Program-made: the position numbers and the translations under genes
Source of the DNA: Clostridiales bacterium
GTDB lineage: Bacteria > Bacillota > Clostridia > Peptostreptococcales > Acidaminobacteraceae
Direction of reading: 5' to 3'
Length of the DNA: 64,000 nt
NCBI GenBank assembly: GCA_016933835.1
Contig: JAFGAC010000109.1
Span: forward strand, 36,196-100,195
Part shown: positions 54,530 to 64,000 of the stretch, piece after piece
Position numbering within the stretch: the stretch's first letter is position 1
Layout of the letters: each line of letters opens with the position of its first letter
Notes under the pieces: model-generated
What the model was told of the DNA's origin: nothing
The model's database searches: none
Seen by the model: the letters and a program-made list of their open reading frames with translations, nothing else

Positions 54530-55720
54530 ATGAAAAAAAGATTATTTACATCTGAATCAGTAACAGAAGGACATCCAGATAAAGTCTGTGATCAGATATC
54601 TGACTCAATTTTAGATGCAATATTTACAGAAGATCCATATGCGAGGGTAGCTTGTGAAACGTCTGTGACAACTGGTCTTGTATTAGTAGCTGGTGAGATA
54701 ACAACAGATTGTTACGTTGACATTCAAAAGATTGTCAGAAAAACAATTAATGATATAGGATATACACGAGCAAAATTTGGGTTTGATGGTGATAACGTAG
54801 GTGTGCTGGTAGCAATAGATGAACAATCTAAAGATATTGCTATGGGTGTTGATGAAGCATACGAGCATAAAAAGGGTGAGATGCTTGATGATGTAGAAGC
54901 ATTAGGTGCTGGTGATCAAGGTTTGATGTTTGGCTATGCATGCAATGAAACACCTGAATTAATGCCACTTCCAATTTCTTTGGCGCATAAATTGGCTAAA
55001 AGATTATCTGATGTCAGAAAAAATGAGACATTGAAATATTTGAGACCTGATGGTAAAACACAGGTAACTGTAGAGTATCTTGGCAATAAACCTGTAAGAG
55101 TAGATACAATTGTTATTTCTACTCAGCACAGCCCTAAAGTGACGATTGAGCAAATTCATAAAGATTTGATTGAGCATGTAATCAAACCTATTGTCCCGGC
55201 AGAATTTCTTGATGAGAATACAAAATACTTTATCAATCCAACTGGCAGATTTGTTATTGGAGGACCAAAAGGGGATGCAGGACTTACAGGAAGAAAAATC
55301 ATAGTTGATACTTATGGTGGATATGCTAGACATGGCGGTGGTGCTTTCTCTGGTAAAGATCCAACGAAAGTAGATCGTTCAGCAGCATATGCAGCAAGAT
55401 ATGTCGCTAAAAATGTTGTAGCTGCAGGTTTAGCTGATCAATGTGAAATTGAATTGGCGTATGCAATAGGTGTGGCTCAACCGGTATCTGTTTCAGTTGA
55501 AACATTTGGAACGAATAAGGTAGATGAAGAAATTATTGAAGCGTTAATTAAAAAGCATTTTGATCTTAGACCAGGTGCAATCATTAAGAATCTTGAATTA
55601 AGAAGACCTATATATGCGCAAACTGCAGCTTATGGGCATTTTGGAAGAACTGACATAGATTTGCCATGGGAACATACAGATAAAGCTGAGGTATTGAAAA
55701 AAGAAGCTTTTGAAAAATAA
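54530..55720 (+). CDS. metK: S-adenosylmethionine synthetase
   Basis: Makes SAM from methionine and ATP, 396 residues. [19 protein letters not shown] at the N-terminus, [12 protein letters not shown] and [16 protein letters not shown] are the family signatures. The ATG at 54530 follows AGGAGG; an upstream in-frame start is in the leader. Feedback control by the SAM riboswitch. Confidence 0.98.
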   Translation: MKKRLFTSESVTEGHPDKVCDQISDSILDAIFTEDPYARVACETSVTTGLVLVAGEITTDCYVDIQKIVRKTINDIGYTRAKFGFDGDNVGVLVAIDEQSKDIAMGVDEAYEHKKGEMLDDVEALGAGDQGLMFGYACNETPELMPLPISLAHKLAKRLSDVRKNETLKYLRPDGKTQVTVEYLGNKPVRVDTIVISTQHSPKVTIEQIHKDLIEHVIKPIVPAEFLDENTKYFINPTGRFVIGGPKGDAGLTGRKIIVDTYGGYARHGGGAFSGKDPTKVDRSAAYAARYVAKNVVAAGLADQCEIELAYAIGVAQPVSVSVETFGTNKVDEEIIEALIKKHFDLRPGAIIKNLELRRPIYAQTAAYGHFGRTDIDLPWEHTDKAEVLKKEAFEK

Positions 55721-55728
55721 TAACCATT

Positions 55729-55764
55729 GAAGTGATGAGTAATCGTCACTTCTTTATTTTTTTG
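55729..55764 (+). terminator. Intrinsic terminator after metK
   Basis: Seven-pair stem (55729-55735 with 55746-55752, ten-base loop), followed by TTTATTTTTTT. Confidence 0.82.
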
Positions 55765-55862
55765 AACTTCCTGAAAGTAGATATTAGTCAAAAGATAAAT
55801 AAAAATGATATAATGAAACACAACTAATAAATGAAGTCCAAGAACTTCGCTTTGGAGAGAAT

Positions 55863-58091
55863 ATGCGTATTAATGGTGTTGTTGAAGAAATTATTTATAA
55901 AAATGATGATAATCATTACACAGTTGCTGTAATGGCGTACAATCATTCCTATATAACGATTGTAGGGTATGGTTATGGAATTAAAAAAGGTGATGAAGTA
56001 GAACTGGATGGTGAATTTGTTTTTCATGATGCGTATGGTGAGCAGTTTAAATTTACAACAGCGGTTATGACAATGCCTAACAATGAAGAAAGTATCCTCA
56101 AATTTTTAACTTCAGGAAATATTAAGGGAATTGGACCTTCAATAGCTGAAAAAATTATTGATAAATTTGGAGAAGAAACATTGGATATCATCAATTTTAA
56201 TCCGGATAAATTGCTTAAAGTCAACGGAATTGGAAAAAGCAAGCTAAAGCAAATTGTTGAATCATACAGTCAAGTGGTAGGAAATCGTGACACGATTATG
56301 TTCTTGCAATCGCTGGAAATTGGAGCAGGTCTTATCAATAGAATCATTAAAATTTATGGGGCAAGAAGTCGTGAAATAATCACTAAAAATCCATATAGGC
56401 TATATGATGATATCGATGGCATTGGTTTTGTAAAAGCAGATGCAATTGCATCAAAAATGGGCGTTGAAAAGGCTTCTAAATATCGTATAAGAAGTTTTAT
56501 CAAACACTATCTTTATGAATCTGCCAATAATGGAAATGCATATATTTATTTTAATGATTTGCTGATGTATATTTCCAATTTGCTTGATTTGGATAAAGAA
56601 TTGATTCAAACACAAATTGAAGAATTAATTATTAAAGGTGATTTAATTCAAGAAATTGGTGAAAAGGCCAAAATATACTTAAACAGTATTTACAATTCTG
56701 AAGTTCAAGTTGCGGCTAAATTAATTGCCATTAATTCATTCAGTGCTTTTAAAGATATCAATGAGACTCAGATTATTAAAATTGTAAATGATTTTCAAGC
56801 CAATGAATCGATATATTTGAACGACGCTCAAATAAATGCGATTAAAAGCTCTTTAAGTAAGAAAATTACAGTTATTACAGGAGGGCCAGGTACGGGAAAA
56901 ACAACAATTATTAAAGCGATTGTAGATATCTGTAAATATTTTGATTTGAAGGTTCATTTGACAGCGCCAACGGGTAGAGCTGCTAAAAGAATGGAAGAAT
57001 CGACAGCTTCAGAAGCTAAGACTATTCATAGATTATTGGAATATCAATACATAGAAGATTTGGATGTATTGACTTTCAATAAAAACGAAGAAGATCCATT
57101 GAAGTCAGATATCATTATAATTGATGAGGCGTCTATGATTGATATCAATCTATTTAATTATTTTTTAAAAGCTGTGACAGTGGAAACAAAACTTGTAATC
57201 ATAGGAGATGCAGATCAATTACCTTCCATAGGACCAGGAAATGTTCTTCAGGACATTATTGATTCCTATTTTTTTACAACAATAAGATTGAATGAGATTT
57301 ATAGACAAGGTGAAAATTCTCTAATTGTGTTGAATGCACATTTGATCAATCATGGAAACATGCCTAAAGTCAATGAAAAAGAAGGCGATTTTTTTGTCAT
57401 GCAATACAATAAACAAAATGAAATCCTAGAAAATTTGAAAAGTCTGATTTCAGAAAGACTGCCAAAATTCTATAATTTGGATCCCGTTAAAGATATACAA
57501 ATTATTACTCCACTAAAAAATGGTGTTTTAGGTACTAGAAATCTCAATGAGTTAATGCAGAATACATTGAATCCTCAAGATGATGAGAAGCCTGAAATCC
57601 AATTTCAAAGTAAAAAATTCAGATTAGGCGATAAAGTGATGCAGTTCAAAAATAATTACAATATTCAATGGATTGATAGAAATTCTCATCAGAGAGGTGA
57701 AGGTGTATTTAATGGGGAAATAGGTTTTATTGAATCTATTGATGTAGTAAGGAAATCGATGAAAGTCGTATTTGATGAAAATAAAGAAGTTGATTTTGAA
57801 TATAAAGATTTAAATGACATCGAATTATCATATAGCATTACTATTCATAAATCACAGGGATCAGAGTTCAAGACAGTAATTATTCCTATCAGTTATATAC
57901 CGCCTAAAATGGCTTCAAAGAATCTCTTGTATACAGCTGTAACACGAGGTAAAAATCTAGTTATTATAATAGGCGATAGAAAATACCTTCAATTGATGAT
58001 ACAGAGTGATGAAAAAAAAGAACGCAATTCCGGTCTAATTGATCAATTAAAGAAATTCGAAAAACCATATGGCGAAGATATAAATATTTAA
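55863..58091 (+). CDS. recD2: RecD2-like 5'-3' DNA helicase
   Basis: SF1B helicase of 742 residues, the RecD2/YrrC form without RecBC. The N-terminal domain has tandem helix-hairpin-helix segments (GIGPSIAEKIIDKFG, VNGIGKSKLKQI). Walker A is GGPGTGKTT, then TGRAAKRM, IIIDEASMID and the C-terminal SITIHKSQGSEF. GGAGAG precedes the ATG. Likely helps fork progression and repair. Confidence 0.94.
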   Translation: MRINGVVEEIIYKNDDNHYTVAVMAYNHSYITIVGYGYGIKKGDEVELDGEFVFHDAYGEQFKFTTAVMTMPNNEESILKFLTSGNIKGIGPSIAEKIIDKFGEETLDIINFNPDKLLKVNGIGKSKLKQIVESYSQVVGNRDTIMFLQSLEIGAGLINRIIKIYGARSREIITKNPYRLYDDIDGIGFVKADAIASKMGVEKASKYRIRSFIKHYLYESANNGNAYIYFNDLLMYISNLLDLDKELIQTQIEELIIKGDLIQEIGEKAKIYLNSIYNSEVQVAAKLIAINSFSAFKDINETQIIKIVNDFQANESIYLNDAQINAIKSSLSKKITVITGGPGTGKTTIIKAIVDICKYFDLKVHLTAPTGRAAKRMEESTASEAKTIHRLLEYQYIEDLDVLTFNKNEEDPLKSDIIIIDEASMIDINLFNYFLKAVTVETKLVIIGDADQLPSIGPGNVLQDIIDSYFFTTIRLNEIYRQGENSLIVLNAHLINHGNMPKVNEKEGDFFVMQYNKQNEILENLKSLISERLPKFYNLDPVKDIQIITPLKNGVLGTRNLNELMQNTLNPQDDEKPEIQFQSKKFRLGDKVMQFKNNYNIQWIDRNSHQRGEGVFNGEIGFIESIDVVRKSMKVVFDENKEVDFEYKDLNDIELSYSITIHKSQGSEFKTVIIPISYIPPKMASKNLLYTAVTRGKNLVIIIGDRKYLQLMIQSDEKKERNSGLIDQLKKFEKPYGEDINI

Positions 58092-58154
58092 GTGCATAAA
58101 GGAATATTTAAAAAAAATTAAGCATATTTGACAGTTGTCTCGTATACTTTTTTT

Positions 58155-58784
58155 ATGAAGCTGTTAAATTTAATCTATCCAAAAGCGAAATGCAGTAATT
58201 GTAATAACAACTTATATCAAGAACGAGCATATCTATGTGAACTCTGTGAAAAAGACCTGGAGTCTTATCAAAGAGATGTTGAAATAGTCGGTGAAGTTGT
58301 AAAAGGATATATACTTTATAAGTATGATGGCATAGTGAAAGAACTTATAATTCGTTTCAAATATAAACAGCATAGATATTTAGGTAAATATTTTGCTTCC
58401 ATTATGTTTGAAAGACTTCAAAAAATGCCGGAAATCTTTGATGTCATACTTCCTGTGCCTTCACATTGGCAAAGGAAGTATGAAAGAGGATTCAATCAAA
58501 CTGAAGTTATTGCGAAGGAATTGAGTCAATTGTCAGGATTTCCTTATGATTTTGAAATCCTCAAAAGAGTAAAAGCAAACATGCCTTTGAAAAAGTTGAA
58601 TAAAGAAGAAAGAGCAGCAATACTAAATGATATATTTACAGCAAGCAATGAGAAAAAATATAGAGTCGCTTTACTGATAGATGATATTTATACAACAGGT
58701 ACAACAATACAGTATTGCAGCATGGCTTTATATGAGGCAGGTTTTGATCAAATAATTTTTATAGCATTTTGTGGCAACTATTAA
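58155..58784 (+). CDS. comFC: ComFC-like phosphoribosyltransferase family protein
   Basis: A 209-residue protein with an N-terminal zinc ribbon (CSNCNN, CELC) and a phosphoribosyltransferase fold with PRPP loop LLIDDIYTTGTTI. The family is linked to natural transformation (ComF operon) but also occurs alone in clostridia; no ComFA helicase is next to it. The ATG at 58155 matches the family start. No ribosome site is visible for it or for an in-frame TTG at 58128, which is unusual in this window. Confidence 0.88.
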   Translation: MKLLNLIYPKAKCSNCNNNLYQERAYLCELCEKDLESYQRDVEIVGEVVKGYILYKYDGIVKELIIRFKYKQHRYLGKYFASIMFERLQKMPEIFDVILPVPSHWQRKYERGFNQTEVIAKELSQLSGFPYDFEILKRVKANMPLKKLNKEERAAILNDIFTASNEKKYRVALLIDDIYTTGTTIQYCSMALYEAGFDQIIFIAFCGNY

Positions 58785-58869
58785 AGATCGCATGTTTAAT
58801 TTTATAATTCAGTGGGTAAAATATAGATAATTAAATAAGATGAACTTTCATCTAGAAGGAGCTGGGTCT

Positions 58870-59400
58870 ATGAAAATTATCACAAGTGGAAGAAATATGA
58901 AAGTTAGCGATCGAATGAGAGAACAAATTGAACTTAAGCTGGAGAAATTTGAAAAGTTCTTTAACTCAGACATTGAAGTTCATGTGACTTTATCTCATCA
59001 AAAGACAATGCAGATATTGGAGATTACAATCCCGCTCAAGAATGGTGCAGTATTTAGAGCAGAAGAATCCAGCGAAGATATGTTTAAATCATTGGATTTA
59101 GCTGTTGATAAACTCAGCAAGCAAATCAAAAAACATAAAACCAATATTCACAAACGTTATCAAACTCATGATTCAATTCGTTTTGATATGATTCCTGAGA
59201 GTGAAAATAAAAATGAAGTTGAGAGCAAAATTGTTAGAACCAAATCATTTATCATGAAGCCGATGGATCCTGAAGAAGCAGTGCTGCAAATGGAATTGGT
59301 GGGACATAATTTTTTTATTTTCCTAAACGGTGAGACTGATAATCTAAATGTTGTCTATGTAAGAAAAGATGGAAACTATGGTGTAATCGAGCCTGAATAA
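58870..59400 (+). CDS. hpf: Ribosome hibernation promoting factor, long form
   Basis: A 176-residue long-type HPF. The N-terminal domain (about 1-105) binds the 30S subunit and starts MKIITSGRNMKVSDRMREQI; the C-terminal domain (about 120-176, KSFIMKPMDPEEAVLQMEL) dimerises ribosomes into 100S particles. ATG at 58870 follows AAGGAG; a frame extending to 58840 is not needed. Confidence 0.95.
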   Translation: MKIITSGRNMKVSDRMREQIELKLEKFEKFFNSDIEVHVTLSHQKTMQILEITIPLKNGAVFRAEESSEDMFKSLDLAVDKLSKQIKKHKTNIHKRYQTHDSIRFDMIPESENKNEVESKIVRTKSFIMKPMDPEEAVLQMELVGHNFFIFLNGETDNLNVVYVRKDGNYGVIEPE

Positions 59401-59425
59401 AACCCTGCTGAGCAGGGTTTTTTTA
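59399..59425 (+). terminator. Intrinsic terminator after hpf
   Basis: Ten-pair stem (59399-59408 with 59412-59421, loop TGA), ending in seven T. Confidence 0.9.
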
Positions 59426-59518
59426 ATATTATAAATGTGATATAGTGTATAAAAATACATAAATATGGAAACATATTATTGTTTTCAGGTGTATTTTACA
59501 ATTTTGTAATAATATTTG

Positions 59519-59547
59519 TTGAAATAGTTGAAAGCATTTGTTATATT
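59519..59547 (+). promoter_or_regulatory. Promoter of the pyruvate carboxylase gene
   Basis: TTGAAA (59519-59524), a 17-base spacer and TATATT (59542-59547), 33 bases before the start codon. Confidence 0.68.
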
Positions 59548-59580
59548 AGTTTTAATATTTATTAATCAAAGGAGGCAACA

Positions 59581-62500
59581 ATGGAGAAATTTAAAAGAAT
59601 CCTTGTGGCAAATAGAGGAGAAATTGCTATAAGAATTTTCCGTGCTGCACAGGAATTAGGGATAAGAACTGTTGCAATATATTCTGAGGAAGATAAAAAT
59701 TCGCTTTTTAGAATGAAAGCAGACGAATCATATTTGATAGGAATAAACAAAGGGCCTATTGAAGCATATTTGAATATAGAAGAGATTATAAAAGTTGCTA
59801 TAAAAAAAGGTGTCGATGCTATTCATCCTGGATATGGCTTTTTAGCTGAAAATTCAGAGTTTGCCAAGAAATGCGAAGAAGCAGGTATCGCTTTTATCGG
59901 TCCAAGTCATGAGACAATCGATAACATGGGCGATAAGATAAAATCGAAAATAATTGCCAGATCTGCTGGGGTCCCAATTATAGAAGGAATCGAAAGACCA
60001 ATTGTTTCTAGTGAAGAAGCTCAAGAAGTTGGTGAAAAAATTGGGTATCCGATTATTTTAAAAGCGGCTGCAGGTGGCGGCGGAAGAGGCATGAGAATTG
60101 TTCGTTCATCAAAAGAGATACAAGCAGAGTTTTTGAGAGCTAGAAGCGAAGCAAAAAAAGCATTTGGGATAGATGACATTTTTATAGAAAAGTATATTGA
60201 AGAGCCAAAGCATATTGAAGTTCAGATTATAGGAGATAAATATGGCAATATAGTACATCTTTTTGAGAGAGATTGCTCAATTCAAAGGAGACATCAAAAA
60301 ATTATTGAATTTACGCCTGCAATAGGTATCAGTGATGAATTGAGAGAACGTATTTGTGAAGATGCTGTGAAAATTTCCAGTAAAACAAATTACTACAATG
60401 CAGGAACAGTGGAATTCTTAGTTGATAAAAGTGGAAAACATTATTTTATTGAAATGAACCCACGAATACAAGTTGAGCATACAGTGACTGAAATGGTGAC
60501 AGGAATTGATATTGTGCAAGCGCAAATATTGATTGCTGAAGGGTACCCATTGAGTTCAAATAAAATAAATATAAGCAGCCAAAATGATGTGAAAACAAGA
60601 GGATACGCAATTCAATGTCGTATAACTACTGAAGATCCGACTCATAATTTTGCACCGGACACAGGGAAGATTGACATTTATAGATCAGGTGGTGGATTTG
60701 GAGTTCGTTTAGATGGTGGCAATGGATTTACTGGTGCCATTATAAGTCCGTATTACGATAGTTTGCTTGTCAAGATGACTTCATGGAGTCTGAATTTTGA
60801 TGATGCTATTGAAAAATCTAAAAGAGCTGTGAAAGAACTTACAATTTCTGGAGTTAAAACGAATATTCCTTTTTTGATAAATGTATTGAATCATGAGATA
60901 TTTAAGAAAGGATTATGTGATACAAGTTTTATAGAAAAAAACATTGAACTCTTTGACATTGAAGCTAAAACTGATGAAGAATTAAGAATATTGAAATATA
61001 TTGGAAATATTGTTGTCAATGAAACGGGCGGTTCTAAAAAATCATTTGATGTGCCAGTTGTTCCAAAAGTTACCAGAGGGAATGAATATGGAACAAAAAA
61101 TATTTTAGAAGATAAAGGTGTCAGTGGTTTGATTGATTGGGTAAAAAATCAAAACAAACTTCTATTGACCGATACAACTATGCGTGATGCGCATCAATCA
61201 TTGATGGCAACACGTGTGAGAACTCAAGATATGGTTAAAATTTCTAAAGCAACGTCTGTTTTGGCGAAAGACTTGTTTTCAGTAGAAATGTGGGGAGGAG
61301 CTACCTTTGATGTCGCCTTTAGATTTTTAAAAGAGTCGCCATGGCAAAGATTAGAACTTCTTAGAGCTAAAATGCCTAATATTCTTTTTCAAATGTTAAT
61401 AAGAGGTGCCAATGGTGTCGGGTATAAAAATTATCCTGACAATGTCATTAGAGAACTGATACGCGAATCTTCTCAAAAAGGTATTGATGTATTTAGAATA
61501 TTTGATTCTTTGAATTGGGTAAAAGGAATGGAAGTCGCAATAGATGAAGTCAAGAAACAAGGTAAGATTGCTGAAGCCAGCATTTGTTATACAGGTGATA
61601 TTTTAGATGATTCAAAAGATAAATACACTTTACAGTATTATGTGAATTTGGCAAAGGAACTTGAAAATCAAGGAGCGCATATTTTAGGAATAAAAGATAT
61701 GGCAGCTTTGTTGAAACCCTATGCAGCACATAAGCTTGTAAAGGCACTCAAAAATGAAATAAGCATACCGATACATCTTCATACGCATGACACAAGTGGA
61801 AATGGTGTAGCGACGATATTAATGGCGGCTGAAGCCGGTGTGGATATTGTTGATACTGCCTTTAATAGCATGTCTGGACTTACTAGTCAGCCAGCATTGA
61901 ATTCAGTAGTTGCTACTTTAAAAAATACAAACAGAGATACAGGATTCAATTCAAAGAACATTCAGAAATTATCAGATTATTGGAGAGATGTTAGACCGGT
62001 GTATTTCAATTTTGAATCTGATTTGAAATCATCCTCTGCAGAAATTTATGAATATGAAATCCCTGGTGGACAGTATTCGAATTTAAAACCTCAAGTTGAA
62101 AGTTTTGGACTTGAACATCGTTTTGATGATGTCAAGGAAATGTACAAATCTGTTAATATCATGTTTGGTGACATTGTAAAAGTGACGCCTTCTTCGAAAG
62201 CTGTGAGCGACATGGCTATTTTCATGGTGCAAAACGACTTGACGCCAGATAATATTTACGATAAAGGAAAAGATTTATCATATCCAGATTCAGTTATTGC
62301 ATTTTTCAAAGGGATGATGGGACAACCTGTTGGAGGATTCCCGGAAAAGTTGCAAAAGTTGGTACTGAAAGAGGATGAGCCTATAACAGTTAGACCTGGT
62401 GAATTATTGCCTGATCATGATTTTGAAGCAGATAGAAAGTATTTGGAAGAAAAACATTTGTACGAGCCTACTGTAGAAGACTTGATAAGTTATGCCCTAT

Positions 62501-63009
62501 ATCCAAAAGTATTTGACGAGTATTTGAAATTCAAAAAAGAATATGGTGATTTAAGTACGATTGGAAGTGATATTTTCTTCCATGGTCTTTATGAAGGTGA
62601 AACATGTGAAGTTAATATTGATAATCATATGTTGCAAATTAAACTGGTGAATATAGGAAAATTGGATGATGAATCCAATAGAAGTGTTTTATTTGAGATA
62701 AATGGCAATAGAAGAGAAATAAAAATATTTGATAAAGTTAATAAGGAGATAAATAAAACATTGGGAACTGCAATTGTCTATGCAGAAGAGGACAATGCAA
62801 AAGAAGTTGGATCTTCAATACCTGGTAAGTTAATTAAATTGTCAGTCAGTGAAGGTGATTCAGTTAAAGAAGGACAGGAAGTTGCAATTGTTGAGGCGAT
62901 GAAAATGGAAACAGTTATTAATTCCAAAGTTGACGGTGTCGTTGAAAAAATATATGTAGCAGTTGAAGATGCCGTTGAAAGCAAGCAATTGATCATGAAG
63001 ATAAAATAA
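59581..63009 (+). CDS. pyc: Pyruvate carboxylase
   Basis: Biotin enzyme converting pyruvate and bicarbonate to oxaloacetate, 1142 residues, single-chain form. Biotin carboxylase domain (about 1-450) with KAAAGGGGRGMRIV and EMNPRIQVEHTVTE; carboxyltransferase domain (about 520-800) with LTDTTMRDAHQSLMATRVRT and the metal-site HLHTHDTSGNG; C-terminal biotin carrier domain with the biotinyl Lys1108 in EAMKMET. AGGAGG precedes the ATG. Anaplerotic supply of oxaloacetate. Confidence 0.98.
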   Translation: MEKFKRILVANRGEIAIRIFRAAQELGIRTVAIYSEEDKNSLFRMKADESYLIGINKGPIEAYLNIEEIIKVAIKKGVDAIHPGYGFLAENSEFAKKCEEAGIAFIGPSHETIDNMGDKIKSKIIARSAGVPIIEGIERPIVSSEEAQEVGEKIGYPIILKAAAGGGGRGMRIVRSSKEIQAEFLRARSEAKKAFGIDDIFIEKYIEEPKHIEVQIIGDKYGNIVHLFERDCSIQRRHQKIIEFTPAIGISDELRERICEDAVKISSKTNYYNAGTVEFLVDKSGKHYFIEMNPRIQVEHTVTEMVTGIDIVQAQILIAEGYPLSSNKINISSQNDVKTRGYAIQCRITTEDPTHNFAPDTGKIDIYRSGGGFGVRLDGGNGFTGAIISPYYDSLLVKMTSWSLNFDDAIEKSKRAVKELTISGVKTNIPFLINVLNHEIFKKGLCDTSFIEKNIELFDIEAKTDEELRILKYIGNIVVNETGGSKKSFDVPVVPKVTRGNEYGTKNILEDKGVSGLIDWVKNQNKLLLTDTTMRDAHQSLMATRVRTQDMVKISKATSVLAKDLFSVEMWGGATFDVAFRFLKESPWQRLELLRAKMPNILFQMLIRGANGVGYKNYPDNVIRELIRESSQKGIDVFRIFDSLNWVKGMEVAIDEVKKQGKIAEASICYTGDILDDSKDKYTLQYYVNLAKELENQGAHILGIKDMAALLKPYAAHKLVKALKNEISIPIHLHTHDTSGNGVATILMAAEAGVDIVDTAFNSMSGLTSQPALNSVVATLKNTNRDTGFNSKNIQKLSDYWRDVRPVYFNFESDLKSSSAEIYEYEIPGGQYSNLKPQVESFGLEHRFDDVKEMYKSVNIMFGDIVKVTPSSKAVSDMAIFMVQNDLTPDNIYDKGKDLSYPDSVIAFFKGMMGQPVGGFPEKLQKLVLKEDEPITVRPGELLPDHDFEADRKYLEEKHLYEPTVEDLISYALYPKVFDEYLKFKKEYGDLSTIGSDIFFHGLYEGETCEVNIDNHMLQIKLVNIGKLDDESNRSVLFEINGNRREIKIFDKVNKEINKTLGTAIVYAEEDNAKEVGSSIPGKLIKLSVSEGDSVKEGQEVAIVEAMKMETVINSKVDGVVEKIYVAVEDAVESKQLIMKIK

Positions 63010-63014
63010 ATTTT

Positions 63015-63071
63015 AAGAAGTAAAAATATGATGGGAATGGAAAACCCTTATATTTTTACTTCTTTTTTTAT
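63015..63071 (+). terminator. Intrinsic terminator after pyc
   Basis: Long imperfect stem: 14 pairs (63015-63028 with 63051-63064), plus GGG/CCC further in, followed by TTTTTTTATT. Confidence 0.88.
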
Positions 63072-63156
63072 TATTTCATTATTAATGCTTTATATTATTG
63101 AATAAATAATTTAAAATAGAGATAGTATAAACAATTGTATAGATAGAGGGGATAAT

Positions 63157-63780
63157 ATGAGTAATAGAATCGACAATAGAAAAATAGAAGATTTAGTAAA
63201 AAAAATTCAAGGTGTCCTTTCAACAAAAGCAGTAATAGACAATGATAAAATAGTCGAACTTCATTTGCTTACTGATAAATCAAGAAACCCAAAGCAAATT
63301 TCCAGAGATATTCAATCGGCGTTAGCTGCTGATCTTGATATTGAAATTGATCATAAAGTTATTAGTATCGCACAAATAAATTTCGTTGAAGATAGTTATT
63401 CCAATAAAAGGGTAAAAATAAAAAGTGTATCAAAGATCATCAATTCAACTGACTTGATTTGTGAAGTCAAATTGACACTTGGTGATGTTGAAATGGTAGG
63501 AAGTTCACAGTACAGAAACATTTCATCAAGAAAAGATTATTCTGTTGTTATTGCAACAATAGATGCATTAGAAAAATTATTTAATTTTGCAGATATGGTA
63601 TTCCTTGAAGGGATAGAAGTTATAGAAAGACATAATTACTCTGTAGCAGTTGTGCTTGTCTCAACTATTTTTGAACAAGAGGAGGTAATGTCAGGATCAT
63701 CTGTAGTAGAGGATGATCGCGATTTAGCTTTGGTTAAGGCTACTTTAGATGCTGTTAACCGAAGATTGAACATGTTATAA
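63157..63780 (+). CDS. Protein of unknown function, found by me only as a conserved-looking clostridial type
   Basis: A 207-residue cytoplasmic protein without signal or membrane helix. The N-terminal part (about 8-70) has KAVIDNDKIVELHLLTDKSR then NPKQISRDIQSALAADLDIE, and the C-terminal part ends in LALVKATLDAVNRRLNML. I recall similar unnamed proteins in clostridia but know no function. GAGGGG precedes the ATG. It has its own transcription space between the pyc terminator and a further leader. Confidence 0.82.
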   Translation: MSNRIDNRKIEDLVKKIQGVLSTKAVIDNDKIVELHLLTDKSRNPKQISRDIQSALAADLDIEIDHKVISIAQINFVEDSYSNKRVKIKSVSKIINSTDLICEVKLTLGDVEMVGSSQYRNISSRKDYSVVIATIDALEKLFNFADMVFLEGIEVIERHNYSVAVVLVSTIFEQEEVMSGSSVVEDDRDLALVKATLDAVNRRLNML

Positions 63781-63934
63781 AAGGTCGACGCCTTATTAAA
63801 ATCCATTTACATTCAACAAAATTTAATCAACAGAGAACAAAGAACAGTAAGGAAACATAGTAATTTATCTAGCGTAGCGGTTATGCCTGTTGTCTTAGCG
63901 AATTGACAGAGTTTAAAATCAGGGGGGCATAATT
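63781..63934 (+). other. 154-base intergenic leader before an exported-protein gene
   Basis: No open frame of note. It contains several short pairings, such as TAGCG near 63872 and again reversed-in-context near 63896, and TGTC with GACA (about 63890-63908). It ends in the strong site AGGGGGG. AGCGGTTATGCC recalls part of a c-di-GMP-I riboswitch, but the other half of that consensus is missing. I see no clear terminator or promoter. Confidence 0.3.
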
Positions 63935-64000
63935 GTGAAAAAATTATACGTTTTATTAATGTCTTTATTAACACTAGTTTTAGCTGGTGGATCTCAATGG
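63935..64000 (+). CDS. Exported protein, N-terminal fragment (cut by window end)
   Basis: Twenty-two codons from a GTG start at 63935, with AGGGGGG about eight bases upstream. The residues form a typical signal peptide: two Lys, then a hydrophobic run ending VLAGG. The mature protein lies outside the window, so function is unknown. Confidence 0.7.
   Translation, partial: MKKLYVLLMSLLTLVLAGGSQW

Noticed and set aside
63781..63934. c-di-GMP-I (GEMM) riboswitch before the exported-protein gene
   Set aside because: AGCGGTTATGCC resembles one helix region, but the conserved CACAGGGCAAACC and GACGCAAAG parts are absent.

Overview
The window is a low-GC, densely coded chromosomal segment from an anaerobic member of the Firmicutes, most likely class Clostridia. 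Supporting signs are strong AGGAGG-type ribosome sites with frequent TTG and GTG starts, a SAM-I riboswitch on metK, a clostridial rho-rpmE-tdk-yqhQ-prmC-prfA run, both a V-type and an F-type ATPase, and genes of amino-acid and butyrate fermentation (kal, kce, atoD, atoA). I cannot name the genus from sequence alone. Relatives of Fusibacter, Acidaminobacter or Acetobacterium would fit, and this is inference. I see no rRNA, tRNA, CRISPR array, prophage or intact insertion sequence, and no gene-free stretch longer than about 240 bases.

Layout. 1-6.4 kb: export systems, namely the 3' part of an RND pump with an overlapping TetR regulator, then a MacAB-like set (adaptor, FtsX-type permease, lipoprotein, ATPase). 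6.4-9.6 kb: cysQ, a small membrane exporter, and pyrG behind a structured attenuator-like leader. 9.6-12.6 kb: a transmembrane protein kinase flanked by two paralogous HTH genes. 12.7-21.2 kb: a nine-gene V-type ATPase operon. 21.3-22.5 kb: kal and kce, two steps of lysine fermentation. 22.5-24.2 kb: an exported transglutaminase-fold protein that lacks the catalytic Cys. 24.4-33.9 kb: housekeeping genes (glpX, rho, rpmE, tdk, yqhQ, prmC, prfA, a CPA2 antiporter, sua5, rpiB, upp). 34-36.7 kb: a dCMP deaminase and cell-wall precursor genes (tagO-like, wecB-like). 36.7-46.5 kb: atoD and atoA running directly into a complete F-type ATP synthase operon. 46.6-54.3 kb: murA, mreB/mbl, fabZ, a patatin, a phosphohexomutase, an unknown gene and an AEC carrier. 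54.3-64 kb: the metK riboswitch and gene, recD2, comFC, hpf, pyruvate carboxylase, an unknown conserved gene, and the start of an exported protein.

The most unusual object is an F-type rotor gene at 39423-40745. It encodes a 440-residue c subunit made of five c-type hairpins (ten membrane helices). The ion-binding Glu is present in hairpins 1, 3 and 4 and replaced by Gln in hairpins 2 and 5. Repeat similarity suggests the layout (E-Q)-(E)-(E-Q), i.e. a duplicated two-hairpin unit around a canonical-like one. A normal 88-residue c subunit with a full Na+-type ligand set follows it. The V-type rotor subunit lacks that ligand set, so the two ATPases may couple to different ions.

The genes suggest one physiology: amino-acid fermentation to acetyl and butyryl products via kal, kce and the AtoDA CoA-transferase, with energy conservation tied to a Na+-dependent F-type ATP synthase apparently co-transcribed with atoDA. 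The V-type ATPase would serve a separate ion-pumping role, possibly under a kinase/HTH module of unknown function.
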